This document shows, piece by piece, positions 47,101-60,030 of a stretch of DNA of 64,000 nt (positions are counted from its first letter, which is position 1; each line of letters begins with the position of its first letter). The notes under the pieces are model-generated. The model searched no databases. It saw nothing but the letters and a program-made list of their open reading frames with translations, and was not told where the DNA came from. The stretch comes from Ricinus communis. Taxonomy: Eukaryota; Streptophyta; Magnoliopsida; Malpighiales; Euphorbiaceae. The stretch spans positions 9,121,582-9,185,581 of the forward strand of contig NC_063262.1 in the NCBI RefSeq assembly GCF_019578655.1. The letters are read 5' to 3'. The translations under genes and the position numbers were made by a program.

Positions 47101-49199
47101 TTTTATTTTAAAAAACTATTATAAATAAATATAGGAAATCTATTTTTTATTTCTATTTAAAAAAATTTCTAATAAATTGGCATAAGCTTTTTATAAGTAA
47201 ACAGGCTTTTATATTTTAGTTGGCTCTGCATCAAATTTAAATCTTTTTATTTTCAGTGGTGCTTCCTTGAATCAGTCAAACCCGCTTCATCAAAACGGTA
47301 GTTAAATTTCAACAATCCAAACACTAAAGGGAAGCAAATTTATTATCTTTCTATGATCAAATTAGGCAAGGTAAGCATAAATAACAATAAAACTAAAAAT
47401 AACTACAGAACGATATAAAATTTATAAGTAAGTTATCATTTATCCGTGTGCTATACGGTCATTATTATTATTTTAATTATAAAATCAAGTTTATAAATAT
47501 AATTTAATAAATTTTTTAATATTTAATATTAATTAATAATATTAAAAATAATACAAATTAACTATTTTAAAATGATCTCTTTAATTTTTAAAATTTTAAA
47601 ATACTATTAGTACAATAGTATAAAAATTATTTTAAAAATATTTATTAATTAATTTTAATATTATATAAATTAATACTATCAATATAATTAATATTACTAT
47701 TTTATAAAATTAAAAATTTATTATATAATTAAATATTAATTTATTATTAAATATAATATTTAAAATATAATTTTCTAGACTTAGAATTAATGTCAGTTAA
47801 AAAACTAATTTATTAATTAATATAATATTAAAATATAATTGATATATTATTTCGTAGGATAGACTTAGTGTTATATGATTACGAACTATTAATTAGAATT
47901 CAATATTAAAATATAATTAATATACTTTTTATAATTAAAGTAAATATTTAAATAAAAATATAATATTAATCAATAAATTAATAAAAAACTATAAAATTAC
48001 ACATCAATTTGAATATCATGTATCAAGAATAAATATACATATCAACATAAATAAATATATATCAAAACAAAAAAATTTATATATAAAAAATTAAAAATCT
48101 CAAAATTAATATATATACACATATAAATTTCTTTCAAAAGAAAAATTATAATTAATAATATACTAGAAAAGAAGGACAGTCGCGTGTGTTTAATTGTCCG
48201 CATTTTAATGCTAAAATGCCGGTGTCGGAAAGATGAGCTTAAATTTTAGGATGGCAATGGCTTTACTTTTTAGAGGAAAAGAAAGAAACTCTTGAGAACC
48301 AACAATTATTAGAAATACCCTATCTATTATGTCATTTATATATAAATATATATTTAATAAAAAGTTTATATTGATAAGTGAAGCTGATTTGTTTTTCAGA
48401 TATATAAATATATGTTATAAATTTTACAAAAAATATATTTTATTATTAAAAAGTTTTGATTTATAAAAACTTAACTACTTTTATTCTGGTCCGCTATCAT
48501 TATTATATTGTCTGTGTTTGATAACATAAGCTTGGAGTTTAACAATTAATAATTCCATTGTCTAACTGTTAAATCGCGGTTTAAAAAATTATTAATTTAT
48601 TGATATCAATTTAACGGTTAAACAACAATATTTTGAGTTATTAAACTCTAAATTTATATTATTAAATATAAAAATATAATAATAATGGATATCCGAAACG
48701 AAAATGGATAAATCTTTGCTAATCGATATTTTTAATAATAAAATATTCTTTTTGTCATAATTTTTATATTTATTTCTTTTTATTCTAAAAAAAAAACTAT
48801 ATGCTGAAAATTGCTAAATGTTGAAACCATAAAGTATCTTTCTATACTTATATGTAACTTAAACTATAACCATATAATTAAAAAAATATTTAAAATCAAT
48901 TATTTTAAGTAACATTAAATCACTAATTAATATTAATTATTTTAAACTATAGACATATAATTAAAAATTAATTATCTTAAGTAATATTAAATAACTAATT
49001 AATATGAGTTATTTTTATTGAATATTTTTATAGAAAAAATTTAACTAAGAATTTTTGTCAAAGTTTCTCCGTGAGAACAATAATGTCAAACCTTATTATA
49101 TCAAATATAATTACAATGTTAGAAATAAACATGGTAACTTGTAATGGCAAACATTGATAATTATTGCAAAGACTTTTATGGCATTTAAATAAATAATAA

Positions 49200-49204
<5 letters not shown>

Positions 49205-49247
<43 letters not shown>
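49205..49247. repeat. (TA)n microsatellite
   Basis: Uninterrupted TA dinucleotides of about 43 bases. Confidence 0.95.
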
Positions 49248-49249
<2 letters not shown>

Positions 49250-50569
49250 CGTTTATCCTTCTCTTTAGGGTAGGCCCAAAAATAAATATCAAATTACTCA
49301 CTAATAATGTCCTTAAACTCAAAAGGAGTAGGGTGTTGATTTTTAGTATTGTTTCCAATCATTTGTTAGCCCCCAAATTATGCCACCATGCTATAAGTTT
49401 AGTTACTTTTACAATTGGTAGGTAATTATTTTGACACATGAAAGGAAAGGATGAGAAAATGAAAGATTTTATGAGAAAAGAAAGTGTAGTTATAGTGATT
49501 CACTTTAATGATAAAAGTGACCCCATTTGAATGAACAAATACACCAATGCCATTTGAGTTTAATGGCAATCACAAGATTAAAACATTCATGTGCTTAAAT
49601 CATATTACTCAAAACATTCCCACCCGCTCCAACCCAAAAAGGTTATCCTTCAAATAGAGCCCCTAAACTAAGCAAAGGTACACCTTTTTCTTTTATTATT
49701 ATTTATTAGCCCTTAGACTAAGGACTTAAGGGTAGATTAAATCATCATGCCGATTCAACACCAAGCTACTTTAGTTGTTTGGTATTGAGGGGGAAAAGAT
49801 ATATATATTTAATTTTAAAAATTATTTTTGTAAAAAACACATAAATTCATGTTATTCAGTTTTGTGAACAAATAATTTATAAAAAATTAAAAAATAATAA
49901 TTTAAATCAAAAAATACATAACATATTTTTTTCAACACCCAACAACAATCTCAAACACGCTCACAACATAATTACCTAAACATGTCAATTAATTTTAGAG
50001 TCAATTATAAGGTCTCAAGTTTGATATCCACTTATCGCAAGAGTCGGATTCTCTTTGTATTGTTTATAGTTTATACTCAGTCTGAGCTACTTGTTTACTT
50101 AGTCTCCATTGTACTTGGGCTATTAAAAGGAAAATCCAAGGCTTGAACATCAGAAAAGAAAATATGTTGATTTTAAAATAAAGAACACATAAACTTGAAT
50201 ATTATATGTTGAGAATGTTCGGTATGAATAATTTTCTAGTATATAATATATATATATATTTATTTATTTATTCATGTGTGACACCACCAATTTAAGCACT
50301 TATCTGTAATTTCATATTTTTAAAATTAAAATAAAATAATATAAGTAAAATAAATTACCAGTTATCTAAAATGATAACAGTGGCCAAAAAGAGTGAAAAT
50401 ATGAACCTTTTGATGTACTAATATTTCTGTATTATATGCACTTTTTGATGTGCTGGAAGAACTAAGTAATTTTGAGGGGCGAAATATCTAAAAAGAATTG
50501 CCCATTATATTTATTTAATAAAGAAATAAATGCCTAAGCATATCAAATTATGAGAAAAAAGAAAGCCAC

Positions 50570-50710
50570 GGTGGTGATAAGAGTTGCAGGGTAAGAAGCA
50601 CGCGCCACCAGTGAGACAGTAGTTAAGGGAGCAGCAAAAGTGCTGAGGGGGAGTGGCGCACGCATTGTCAGCTTATAAAAACGATCTCTGACACATCCAC
50701 CACTCGATGC
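50570..50710 (+). promoter_or_regulatory. GC-richer island with TATA-like motif
   Basis: A block of balanced composition in a very AT-rich setting. It has CACGCGCC and GGCGCACGC motifs and TATAAAA at 50,674-50,680, followed by a CT-rich stretch near 50,740. It looks like a plant core promoter, but no open frame follows, so it may be a relic or the promoter of a non-coding transcript. Confidence 0.25.
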
Positions 50711-51090
50711 CTTCCACAAATTTCAACTGTCATTTTCTCTCTTTTATGATCATTTCTTTTTTCTTCCTTATATGCCAAAAATACGGCCATCATTCTTTGA
50801 TGTGATGCCTTGCCAAAAATATACATATTATAATAATATCTAAACGAATGTGTTCACCAATTTTATTGTTTGAATAAATATTTAAAACTTTAGGTTTAAA
50901 ACATTAAAAAGAAAGATATATAATTTGTAAATAACATACGATTCATTCCACTAGTAAAATGCAATTATTGGTGTGACACTTTAAATTTAAGCAAGGAATG
51001 CTTGCACGTTAGGAGAAAATAATACGTCACATAAACAAAAGTTATATTATATTACCATTAAAAATCTGATATATCAGCAAATAAATATAT

Positions 51091-51097
<7 letters not shown>

Positions 51098-51132
<35 letters not shown>
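51098..51132. repeat. (TA)n microsatellite
   Basis: TA dinucleotides, about 35 bases, in a wider AT-rich zone. Confidence 0.9.
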
Positions 51133-51134
<2 letters not shown>

Positions 51135-51899
51135 GATAAATATATATAACGAAAAATAAATATATTTCTTTTATACTCTTTAAAAAAAATTAATTATATG
51201 TAATATGAAGTGAATTCAAGTTTCATATAGATATAATAGATATATGTTTTTAATTTTCCTATAATTTTTATATTATTGCAGATTATTATTTGATTATGTG
51301 GAATATATTGTTATCTGATATTTTTCAAATTAATAATAATGTGTGTTATGAATTAGTTGACATGCATTGCATTTAGTTCATATTTGTTTAATATTTTTTT
51401 CAAGGAGATAAATAATATATTTGGATTATAAAAAAATTAGAAAATTAACAACAATAATAAAAATATATATATAATGAAAAAAATCTTATTAATCTTCAGT
51501 TTGTACTCAATGTTTTTATAAAATCACAATTTAATTTTATAAATGTTTTTAAATGAATTTAATTCGGAAAAAATCAAGATTTTTATTGTCATTCTTAAAA
51601 AAGAAGAATCTAAATCTCACTGAATGAAAATTCGTAAATTTTTTATTTTGAGGAAGAAGATTTATAAATTTTCATACAAGAAAGATAACAAGAAATACAC
51701 TGTAATTAGTGATTTTATATATCAATTTTATTATTGAATAAATACAATATAAATATATGATAATAAGGAGATCGGTTGAATAAAAAAAAAAAAAAAAGAG
51801 ATAAAAGGAGGATGCCGTCAACAACGTGAAGCAAAGGTAACTCTCGAGGTTTCTTTTAAAATTCTGATATATAAGCGTACAGGTGAGTAAAAGTCTGAC

Positions 51900-52300
51900 C
51901 AAATTGGAATTTTTCAAAAAATAAATTTAGTTTACTTAGTTTAATTTAAAAAAAATAAATATTATTTTGGTAGTCTTTTAAAAATTAAAATCAATTCGGT
52001 TTTGTTCGATTTTATATCAAAAATTCAATTTAATTAAACAAACTAAAACATCTGAATTTTTAATTATTTAGTAAAATATATATTTTGATTTTATTATAAA
52101 ATTAAATTCTTAAATTACTTTAAATTTGGTTTAGTTATTACGATTTAACGTTCTATTTGATACATATTTACATATAAATCAATTAAATTATTTGATTTTA
52201 AACTCAATTATGTTTGATTTATTTTTTAGAGAAAATTCTATTTATCTAATGATGCTGATTCAATTTAATTTTAAACTAAATGGATCGATCTAATGCTAGC
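51900..52300. repeat. Possible decayed MITE with TCGGTTTTG-type motifs
   Basis: Repeated motifs such as AATTCGGTTTTGTTCG, AATTTGGTTTAGTTA and CAATTTAATT occur in both orientations, like the many plant MITEs rich in CGGTTTGGTTT. Ends cannot be fixed. Confidence 0.25.
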
Positions 52301-54479
52301 CTCTAATAAGGAAAGTAAAATAATAATTATACTCAAATATATAATCTCTAATTTAAAAAATATACTAATTATTATTTAAACATAAAAAGATACTATAAAG
52401 CTCGGATAGAAATTTCAGATTCAACCCTTTATTTCCCTTCCATTGATAAAAAGGGGATAAAATGTCATTGGCAAATAGCTGGCGCCTGGCAGCGCATGAA
52501 GTGAGTTCTGACTTCTTTGTTGATTTTCTTTTTCTTCCCTTATGAACTCAGGTTTTCCTGCAATTCTACTTGTACTTTTCCAACAATTCTATATCTCATT
52601 TCCCTTTTGAGTTTTATTTTCACAAACTTACCATTAACCTCTTCGTCCTTTCTCTATATAATTGACTTTTAATATTGAAAGAGTTTCTTTCAAATAGGGA
52701 TAGAATTTTCTCAATTTCAATCGACTAGGTGTATTATATCGATTAAAAATATCATTTGGGCGATATTTTCAAAAGAGTTGTAAATGGATCCGCAAGTTTA
52801 AAGTCTGGATTTTGTTTATAAATTCATTACTTAGATTTTCTTTTTTTATTCATTCTTATAATTCCAATTAATCTTATCTATAATTGGTTTTGTAAAGTTT
52901 TATAAAATAGTGTAATAAATTCTAAAAATATATATAGAAGGGTAGTTTAGTCTCTTTTAATTAATTTTTTTTATAATTAAGACTATTAAATATTTTATTA
53001 ATTTAAATAAAATATTAAAATACTTCAATTAATATACAGCAGAAAAAAAATACTTTATAGGTGGATTTTAGTGATCGAAGAGGGGTTCGAAGAAAATAAG
53101 ACTACCAGTTGAGAGCTCACAATAAAATGAACTTATGTAGAGAAGATCAGTGCCAACTCCATTAAGAAGGTAGCAGGTGGACCTATGTACTATGTTGCGA
53201 GAGTGGAGGTCAAATCTTAGGGCTTAAATGAGAAAAAAGTATACATTTAGTATTAATTATACCATAGGACAAAGATCAAGGACTTATCTGTATTTTTACC
53301 TTTTATCTTTTATTCTTGCCTATAGAATTTTGCAACCTTCTCCGGTTATATGCACATTTTTTATTCGATAATATTCTTTTTATTCTTTAATTTGATGAAT
53401 AAAAACCAGACATATGAAGATGGTGAGATGTGACATTGTGACTCAATCCGGCCAAATCTATCCAATTATTTTGTAGTCTAATATTTTTAGTTTTGAATTA
53501 TTATTATTACTAAGGAATGATATTTCATGTTTAATTATTAGTTAATGTGAAATATGTAATTAACATAAGATTTTGAGTCTAATTAATTAGAATGTAGTAT
53601 AGTTTATGTTCTTATTTAAAAGAATTGAGAAAGTTTGGGGTTTGAATTTTTTTATTTATTAATAATATCAGTATGATTTTATTTATTTTTATAGTAAGGA
53701 TATCCATGTTATTTGAGCTTGTTAATAACCCTTATTTTAAGCAAATAATCAGTTTATCAAAATAGATTAATTTGCTAAAATTAATCTATTTTAATGGAGA
53801 TATCAAAATATTTATATTTTAAAATCATATTTTATTATCTTTTATTCTTTGTATCTTATAGTATATGACTCTTTTGTTAACTTTTTTTTTAAAAATTAAG
53901 TTACTGTTAGTCTTAAATGAAATGACAAACCTACCCTTTCATATTCAATAAGCTCCACCACTATCAAAATCTTAATTTCACTCTCCCAGTCAATTATCAC
54001 TGACCAAAGTCCAAGAATTAAAAATAAAAATAAACTCATACCATCAGCTTGTTCCATGGAACTGCAATTCTTTTACGCTATTTTCACAAACAAAGTCCAC
54101 ACTCTACCTAACCTAATCCATCAGTAAGTATGCTCCACGAAATAATCTCTCTTTCAGGCATTTTCACAAACACTTCATAGATCATCACTTAAAACTCTTC
54201 ATTCTACAAAAACCCACCACAATCAAACTCTATACCACCCCATTTCTATACTATAGCTTAAAAAGCAGTTTCATTAAGTTGGGTGTTATTGTGATTCATC
54301 AAAGAAACCAGAGAAAAAAAAAAACTATGAAAACTTCCATCAAAGAGCAACTGTGCATCAGCACTAGCTTCTAGTGTAATTTAATAAGTTTCAGGGAGGC
54401 AAATGGTAATCAGTAATTCCTCTAAAGCAAAAAAAGTTTAAAATAGAAAAAGAAAAAGAGAAAGAAAGAAAGAAAGAAA

Positions 54480-54720
54480 GAAGAACGCATGAAATTCACA
54501 CACGCATGGGGGCACGTGAAGGAGAGTAGGAAATGCTTGGGGGGGAGTAAGTAATGATGTGTGGAGGAAGAAAGTACAAATTATAGGTCAAGTCATGACA
54601 GCTTGAATTAATTAAATTAGGCAGGGGATGGCAGGGCAGCAGTATAATAGGCTGCAGCCCTCCCCTCTGCTGCTGCGAGTGAGAGATAGTGTGGACTGTG
54701 GCGCAATTATTCCTTAGAAC
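54480..54720 (+). promoter_or_regulatory. GC-richer island with G-box
   Basis: Follows an AAAG microsatellite (about 54,461-54,482). It holds a G-box core CACGTG at 54,513-54,518, a G-rich stretch, TATAATA near 54,641 and a CT/GC-rich segment (GCAGCCCTCCCCTCTGCTGCTGC). The composition suggests a conserved regulatory or non-coding transcribed region. No protein frame is associated. Confidence 0.3.
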
Positions 54721-54738
54721 TCAAAGATGATTGATACC

Positions 54739-54877
54739 CTGAAATACTCGCTTTTTTTCTTTTTTTTGAACAAGATAAATTTCATTACTGCGAAATGGCA
54801 TTACAAGCATCTGAAAACAACAGATCCCTCAGTTTGGAGGGAGGGGAACTGCACCCAATTCACTGAAATACTCGCTT
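54739..54877 (-). mobile_element. 5'-truncated LINE tail with perfect 15-bp target duplication
   Basis: Insert 54,754-54,862 (about 109 bp), flanked by identical copies of CTGAAATACTCGCTT at 54,739-54,753 and 54,863-54,877. On the minus strand the insert ends GTAATGAAATTTATCTTGTTC and a run of A, the form of plant L1 LINE 3' ends. The poly(A) lies at the low-coordinate side (T-run at 54,754 onward), so the copy is minus-strand and shortened at its 5' end, as is usual for target-primed insertion. Confidence 0.85.
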
Positions 54878-56898
54878 ATTCAGCTCATCATACCTTTCTT
54901 CCTGTCAATGTCATATATATACTCCTCTCTTTCTTTCTTTCTTTCTTTTATATATATAACCAGCCTTTGAGTCACATAGTTTTACCACTCTACTCAGTTC
55001 TAAATCTATAATCCTATTACTGCATTTTTTTTACTTTAAATTATCATAAATGTAATTCTCTCATTATTTAGTTTAAGTATACAATAATAAAATTGCGGCA
55101 TTACTTGTTACACATTTAATAATATTTTTTTTCTCAGAGATAGGTACAAAATTTAGAATCAATTTTTCGGGCACTACTTTTTCTAAAAAAAATCTTATTT
55201 TTAATAATTTTTTTAAAATATTTTATTTATACAATTTTTTTTAAAATTTTATCGAAAAAAATACTAACAGTATACTTAAAAGATATCGAAATAATATTAT
55301 TTTTAATTTATATTATTTTGAAGCCAGCTTTTATTTTGAATTTTTTTTAATTTTTTTTAAATTCATCGTACAAATACTAAAAGTCTTTCAGAACTTCGAC
55401 CAAAAGAAAATAATAAAAACATATCTAAAAGATATTAAAATGATATTATTTTTAACTTTTGATATTATAAATTTATTTTTTTATTTTATACCTTTTTTCT
55501 TTCAGAATTTCGTCAAAAAAAATATTAAAAATATACCTAAAACATACCGAGAATTTATTATTTTAACTTGTATTATTATGAATTTTTTTCTTCAGAATTT
55601 CGTTTGGAAAAAGATACTAGAAGTATATCTATAAAATACTGAAAGGACATTATTTTAACTTGTATTACTGTAAAATAAGCCAAATGAGACAAAATTAAAA
55701 TAAAAAAAAATATAATTAAGATTAAATGTTAGAGATGATACTATTTTAATTTTATAGCAATCTCCCATTCTCTTTCGAAAAAGTTTCTTTCCCTAAAAGT
55801 GTCAAGTATACTTAAAAATACCTCAACTAAAGTATATGCAACTCTAGGCTATAAAAAAAATCAAAAGATTCAAAAATTAAGAAAACATGATTAAGATTAA
55901 AGGTTAGAGATGATATTATTTTAGTTTTCAAGAAATCATAGAATCTCCCTTTAATCTTGTATCAATCTTTTCCTTCTCTCTCTAAAACTCCCTAAATATA
56001 CCTAAAAGTATCTTAACTAAAGTATATATAACAAATTCAAAAATTACAAAGTCAAAGCTAAAATTTAGAGGTTAAACCTTGGCGATTCACACAATGTCGC
56101 AAGGCCTCTTGCCAAGTCACAACAAGTTCTTTATACAATTCCACACCATCACAACTTCTTTTACGCCTGCAACAATCATTTTAGGATTTTCCTTCCATTC
56201 GACCTCACTTAGAGGCCTTGTGACTTCATATGGTAGGCTAGAATTCTTTTTTGATTGGTCCTCAAGCTCTCCCTTTTCACATATTTTAGATCCAAAGTCT
56301 TCCTTTTAACCATAATTATTTGAAAACATAACAATTGACTCCAAGTGTATCAAATTCTCATAAACCAATCCAAATTAGCATAGACTCAACATATTTAAGC
56401 AAAACAAACAATTACACCCTCTTCTAAATTAACACATCTTGAAAGGAAAATTGGCAATGAAAGAATAAGAAGTGCAACAGACCTTAAAGATCTCATAAAT
56501 AGTTATTCTGCCTATTCCAACAGTTAAACTTTACTTGCCCATATTAGTATCAACAAAGTTATGAAAAAATAATCTAAAGAGTCATGAATATAAATTTTAA
56601 AACAAACTCCTTATTGCATTTCGATAGTCATATACTCTTGTAAAATCTTTTAGAAATTCTAAAATTTATGCACAATTCCATAGTTAAAAAAATTAATTAA
56701 TTTCTATTGATGTAAGTTATGCATTCAAAAAAACCAAAAGGTCTTTAATTGGCTTGTAGTGGCGCTAGGATGTTAAGGTAAGCCAAAAAAAGGAAACAAA
56801 ACCTAAAAAATATGCTCACTCCTTTAGTAACTTTTGATCTCTTTTTCTATTTTTAATTTTTACTCATTTTAGTTTTTCTTTTCTCAATTTTATCAACC
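54878..56898. other. AT-rich intergenic stretch
   Basis: CTTT microsatellite at about 54,927-54,949. Two AT-rich zones repeat phrases such as ATTAAAGGTTAGAGATGATA with TTATTTTA (about 55,720 and 55,900), and CTAAAAGTAT-like phrases recur every few dozen bases, suggesting an old duplicated repeat. A short open frame at 56,079-56,309 matches nothing I know. Confidence 0.5.
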
Positions 56899-57317
56899 TA
56901 TAAGGACCGCTAAATTTTGTACTTTCTAACAAAAAAGTGCCAAACCTTTAATTTGTAACTAAATGATTGTTAAATTTTAATTTCAATAACACCAATGAAT
57001 TTTTTTGGCGTACTTAGAAGGTAAGTTAAATAGATAGTCACCAAACTTTGCAATTTGTAATAAAAATATATCAAACTTTTGATTTGTTATAACAAGGTAC
57101 AACCTATGTATCTTTTAAAATTAAAATTTTAGTATCTTTTTGTGAGAAAGTGTATAATCTGGTGATCATCTCGGTAATTTATTCTCATACTTGCTGAAAA
57201 AATTCATCGGTGTTATTAAAATCAAAGTTTAGTAACTATTTAATTACAAATCAATGATTTGGTACCTTTTTATTATAAAGTGTAAAGTTTGGTGACTACC
57301 AATATAATTTACCCTTA
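56899..57317. repeat. Nested foldback/MITE pair of one family
   Basis: The outer arms, about 56,899-57,006 and 57,193-57,310, are reverse complements: GTGCCAAACC, TTTGTAACTAAATGATTG and ATAACACCAATGAATTTTTT on the left recur inverted on the right. Between them a second inverted pair lies at about 57,010-57,075 and 57,125-57,192 (AGTCACCAAACTTTGCA against the inverse of its GTGTATAATCTGGTGATCA partner). Both belong to the GTCACCAAACTTT family. The inner unit is bordered by TACTT on both sides, a candidate duplication. Confidence 0.65.
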
Positions 57318-57895
57318 CTATAACTCTTGCAAGTAGTTCTTTTACAAGTTATGCATAATATATCCATCAGGATAAAAATTTATATATGAATCATAATCCT
57401 AAAGTCAATTAATTCTTCACAAAGAGTAGTCAAAAGGCTTTTAGGTTATAGGATTAAAAGTGAGTGAATATCAAAGAAATAGGTGATTAGGCATATAATA
57501 AAAGTACACACTTAATTAGCTCAAAAAGGGTAACTAGAAATCAATGTAATAAGGTAAAATAATATGGGCAATTTTATAAATAAGAAAACATAATTTATAG
57601 ATTGCATTTCATATTCTGTTTTTAACCATGCTCCTAGAATTAAAATAATTTAGAGACAGACTTTAAAATATTCACAAAATTATAACTTATAATTAGTTCT
57701 AACTATATTCATTTTTCAAGAGCCAATTGTCTAGAAGGCATGTTATACTAAGAAAAATTTTAAAGTTTCTAAAAAAATTTAAACAAAACCAACTCTTTGT
57801 TTTTCCTTCTTCCCACTTAATATTGACATTATCTCCAATGTCAAATCATTCAAGCATACACAAATGAAAAGAAAAAAACTCCTTTGATCTAAGCA
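57318..57895. other. AT-rich intergenic stretch
   Basis: Nothing recognised between the foldback repeat and the copia element. Confidence 0.6.
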
Positions 57896-57900
57896 TATCC

Positions 57901-58422
57901 TATTAGACTTTGTTATCTATAATAATGATCAGTGAATAATCCATAAAAAACACATACAAATTATAGATATCAAAACCTATATTGATGATCAAATCCTAAT
58001 AACCAAAACTATCATACCATAATTATTAAGGAAGTTTGGCCATAAATACCTGTCTCCATTATAACAATCAAATCTTTTGCAGAATGAATGATGAATGAGT
58101 GCTTGAACCAATATGTATGGCTTTTCTCAGTTAAATCTCTGAATTCTTTAGAATTTCTTGCATTTTGTCTCTGATGGGTAGAGAATAGAAGTTTCTGTAT
58201 GATTTGATGCATTGGAAGAATTCTTATATTAACCTAATAGGATCCTATTAAGCCTATATGGGTTAGAAAACAGTATCCACCCATTTAACCCATAACAAAA
58301 TTAAGAAGTCTATAGGCTCTACATAAATGAATAGCTTTAAATCAACTCACTAATAAAATAGTTATTAGTATAATTGTTATTAAATATGTAAGTCCACATA
58401 ATAAAGAATAAAAAACCTAACA
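57901..58422 (-). repeat. 3' LTR of the copia element
   Basis: Plus-strand ends are TATTAGACTTTG (first TG mutated to TA) and AAAACCTAACA. Partner of 61,938-62,460. Confidence 0.9.
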
Positions 58423-58434
58423 ATCTCCCACTTA
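58423..58434 (-). other. Polypurine tract of the copia element
   Basis: The minus strand reads AAGTGGGAGAT directly before the 3' LTR start (TGTTAGG), the typical form in plant copia elements. Confidence 0.8.
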
Positions 58435-58869
58435 GGCTGCATATGAAACCTGAAACAATTATATCAAATAAAATTCCTTATGTGTATTATGTCTTGCTAT
58501 TTCTTTAGAATTCCTCTTTAATACAATCTGGAAGATTTTCTATATTAATATGAGGTCATGGCCGCTTTCGCCACATACATGCGTGACTAAACCTTCCATG
58601 CTCACCATATTAATATATTTAATAATATAGATCAACTATGGATGAGTAGCATGGAAATTACATGCAATGTGATCTCAAAGTAAGCCTATTTCTATGTAAG
58701 CATGTATCAATCCATAAAATATCCAAAAGTAAAACTCCCACTAAATCAGAATATCACTAAATATGCCTACACTCATATGAGCGGTGTGCTCATAAAAGGC
58801 CTTGAGTGGCAATCCTTTAGTCAACGGATTTGTTATCATGGAGTTTGTTCCTATATGTTCTATAAAAAT

Positions 58870-59330
58870 TTGACCACCCTAAACTCTCTCTTTAATATAT
58901 AGAAACTTGATGTTAATATATTTTGACTTTACAGAGCTTCTGTTATTATGGAAATATAAAACTGTAGATTTATTATCACATAATAACCTTAATGGTTTTT
59001 TAATGCCATTAGCTATGCCCAACCCTATGATAAAATTTCGCAGCCATATCTCATGAGTAGATACCTCAAAACAAGCTATGAACTCTACAACCATGGTTAA
59101 AGAATCTATGAGTGTCTGTTTGACACTTTTCTAAGATATAGCTCCTCTAGCCAACATAAAAACATAGTCCGAAGTGAATCACTTACTATCTTAGCATATG
59201 GCAAAATCAAAATCAGAATACCCAATGATCTCCAAACTGTCTTATCTTTTATATGTTAGCTTGAAGTCTTTTGTGCTCTATAAATACCTCATAACTCGTT
59301 TGGCTACTTTCTAATGATCCATTCCTGGGT
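58870..59330 (-). pseudogene. copia RNase H remnant with end of reverse transcriptase
   Basis: Minus-strand reading: SLNNPGMDHWKVAKRVMRYL-type segment (about 59,320), GYSDFDFAIC, then the RNase H core VVEFIACFEVSTHEIWLRNF, followed by LLCDNKSTVLYFHNNRS and IKFLYIKERV (open from 59,094 to 58,879). In intact copia elements this module follows a complete reverse transcriptase. Here it directly follows a truncated integrase, so about 1.3 kb or more is lost by comparison with the family. Confidence 0.85.
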
Positions 59331-59354
59331 TATTTAAGGATATATACCACAGTC

Positions 59355-59990
59355 TTTAATGCTTATTCTCAAAGAGATTCAGGTAAATAAGAATGACTGA
59401 TCATACTTCTTACCATGTCATTAAATGTTTCGTTTTGTCTATTAGCAATACCATTCATGCTAGGTTTGCTCGACATAGTATACTCTGGGATGATACTGTA
59501 TTCTTTTAGGGAGTTAGTAAAAGGTCGTGGATGTTGTTCACCTAATCCATCATATCTTCCATAGTATTCTTCACCACGGTCAGCTTTGACCGCTTTAATT
59601 TTCTTACCAAGTTGAAGTTCAACTTCAGCTTTGTAAGACTTGAACACGTATAGACTTGAGATTTATCACTTATTAATTATAGGTAGCTATATCTTGAATA
59701 GTCCATGAACGTAATAAAGTACTGTTGACCATTCCATACTGGTGTAAGGAATGGACCATAAATATTCGTATGTATTAGTTCTAAGACTTATATACATCTG
59801 TTGGCACATGATTTCTTTATGTTTATTATCTTGTATTAGTTCTAAGACTTATATACATCTCTTGGCACCTGATTTCTTTATGTTTATTGTCTTTCCCTTA
59901 ATACCCTCAATATAAACTTGAGAGTTTGTTGAATCAAGGGAATCAAAAGTTCCATCTGACACAAGCCTCTGAATTCTCTGTTTAGAGACA
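59355..59990 (-). pseudogene. copia integrase remnant
   Basis: It starts with the GAG-pre-integrase block (RIQRLVSDGTFDSLDSTNSQ, about 59,975), then the core with FITFMDYSRYSYL (catalytic Asp, about 59,720). Next come VKADRGEEYYGRYDGLGEQH (second Asp) and MNGIANRQNETFNDMVRSMI, ending LPESL near 59,369. A 61-bp tandem duplication (about 59,772-59,894) lies within the pre-integrase to core region and was not part of an intact gene. Stops occur before and after the core. Confidence 0.85.
59772..59894. repeat. 61-bp tandem duplication in the copia integrase region
   Basis: Two units containing GTTCTAAGACTTATATACAT and GATTTCTTTATGTTTATT, nearly identical (GTTGGCACATG against CTTGGCACCTG), so the duplication is fairly recent. 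Confidence 0.9.
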
Positions 59991-60030
59991 TGACCTAAAC
60001 ACTTATGCTATAGAGAAGCAGAATTCTCAA

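Larger units (their letters stand above)
43546..54738. other. Large AT-rich region without recognisable genes
   Basis: About 11 kb with no protein domain, RNA gene or full element that I can recognise. The coding frames present are short and lysine/isoleucine/phenylalanine-rich, as expected of chance AT frames. Two GC-richer islands stand out, at about 50,570-50,710 and 54,480-54,720, each described separately. Microsatellites and MITE-like fragments are the only repeats seen. Confidence 0.6.
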
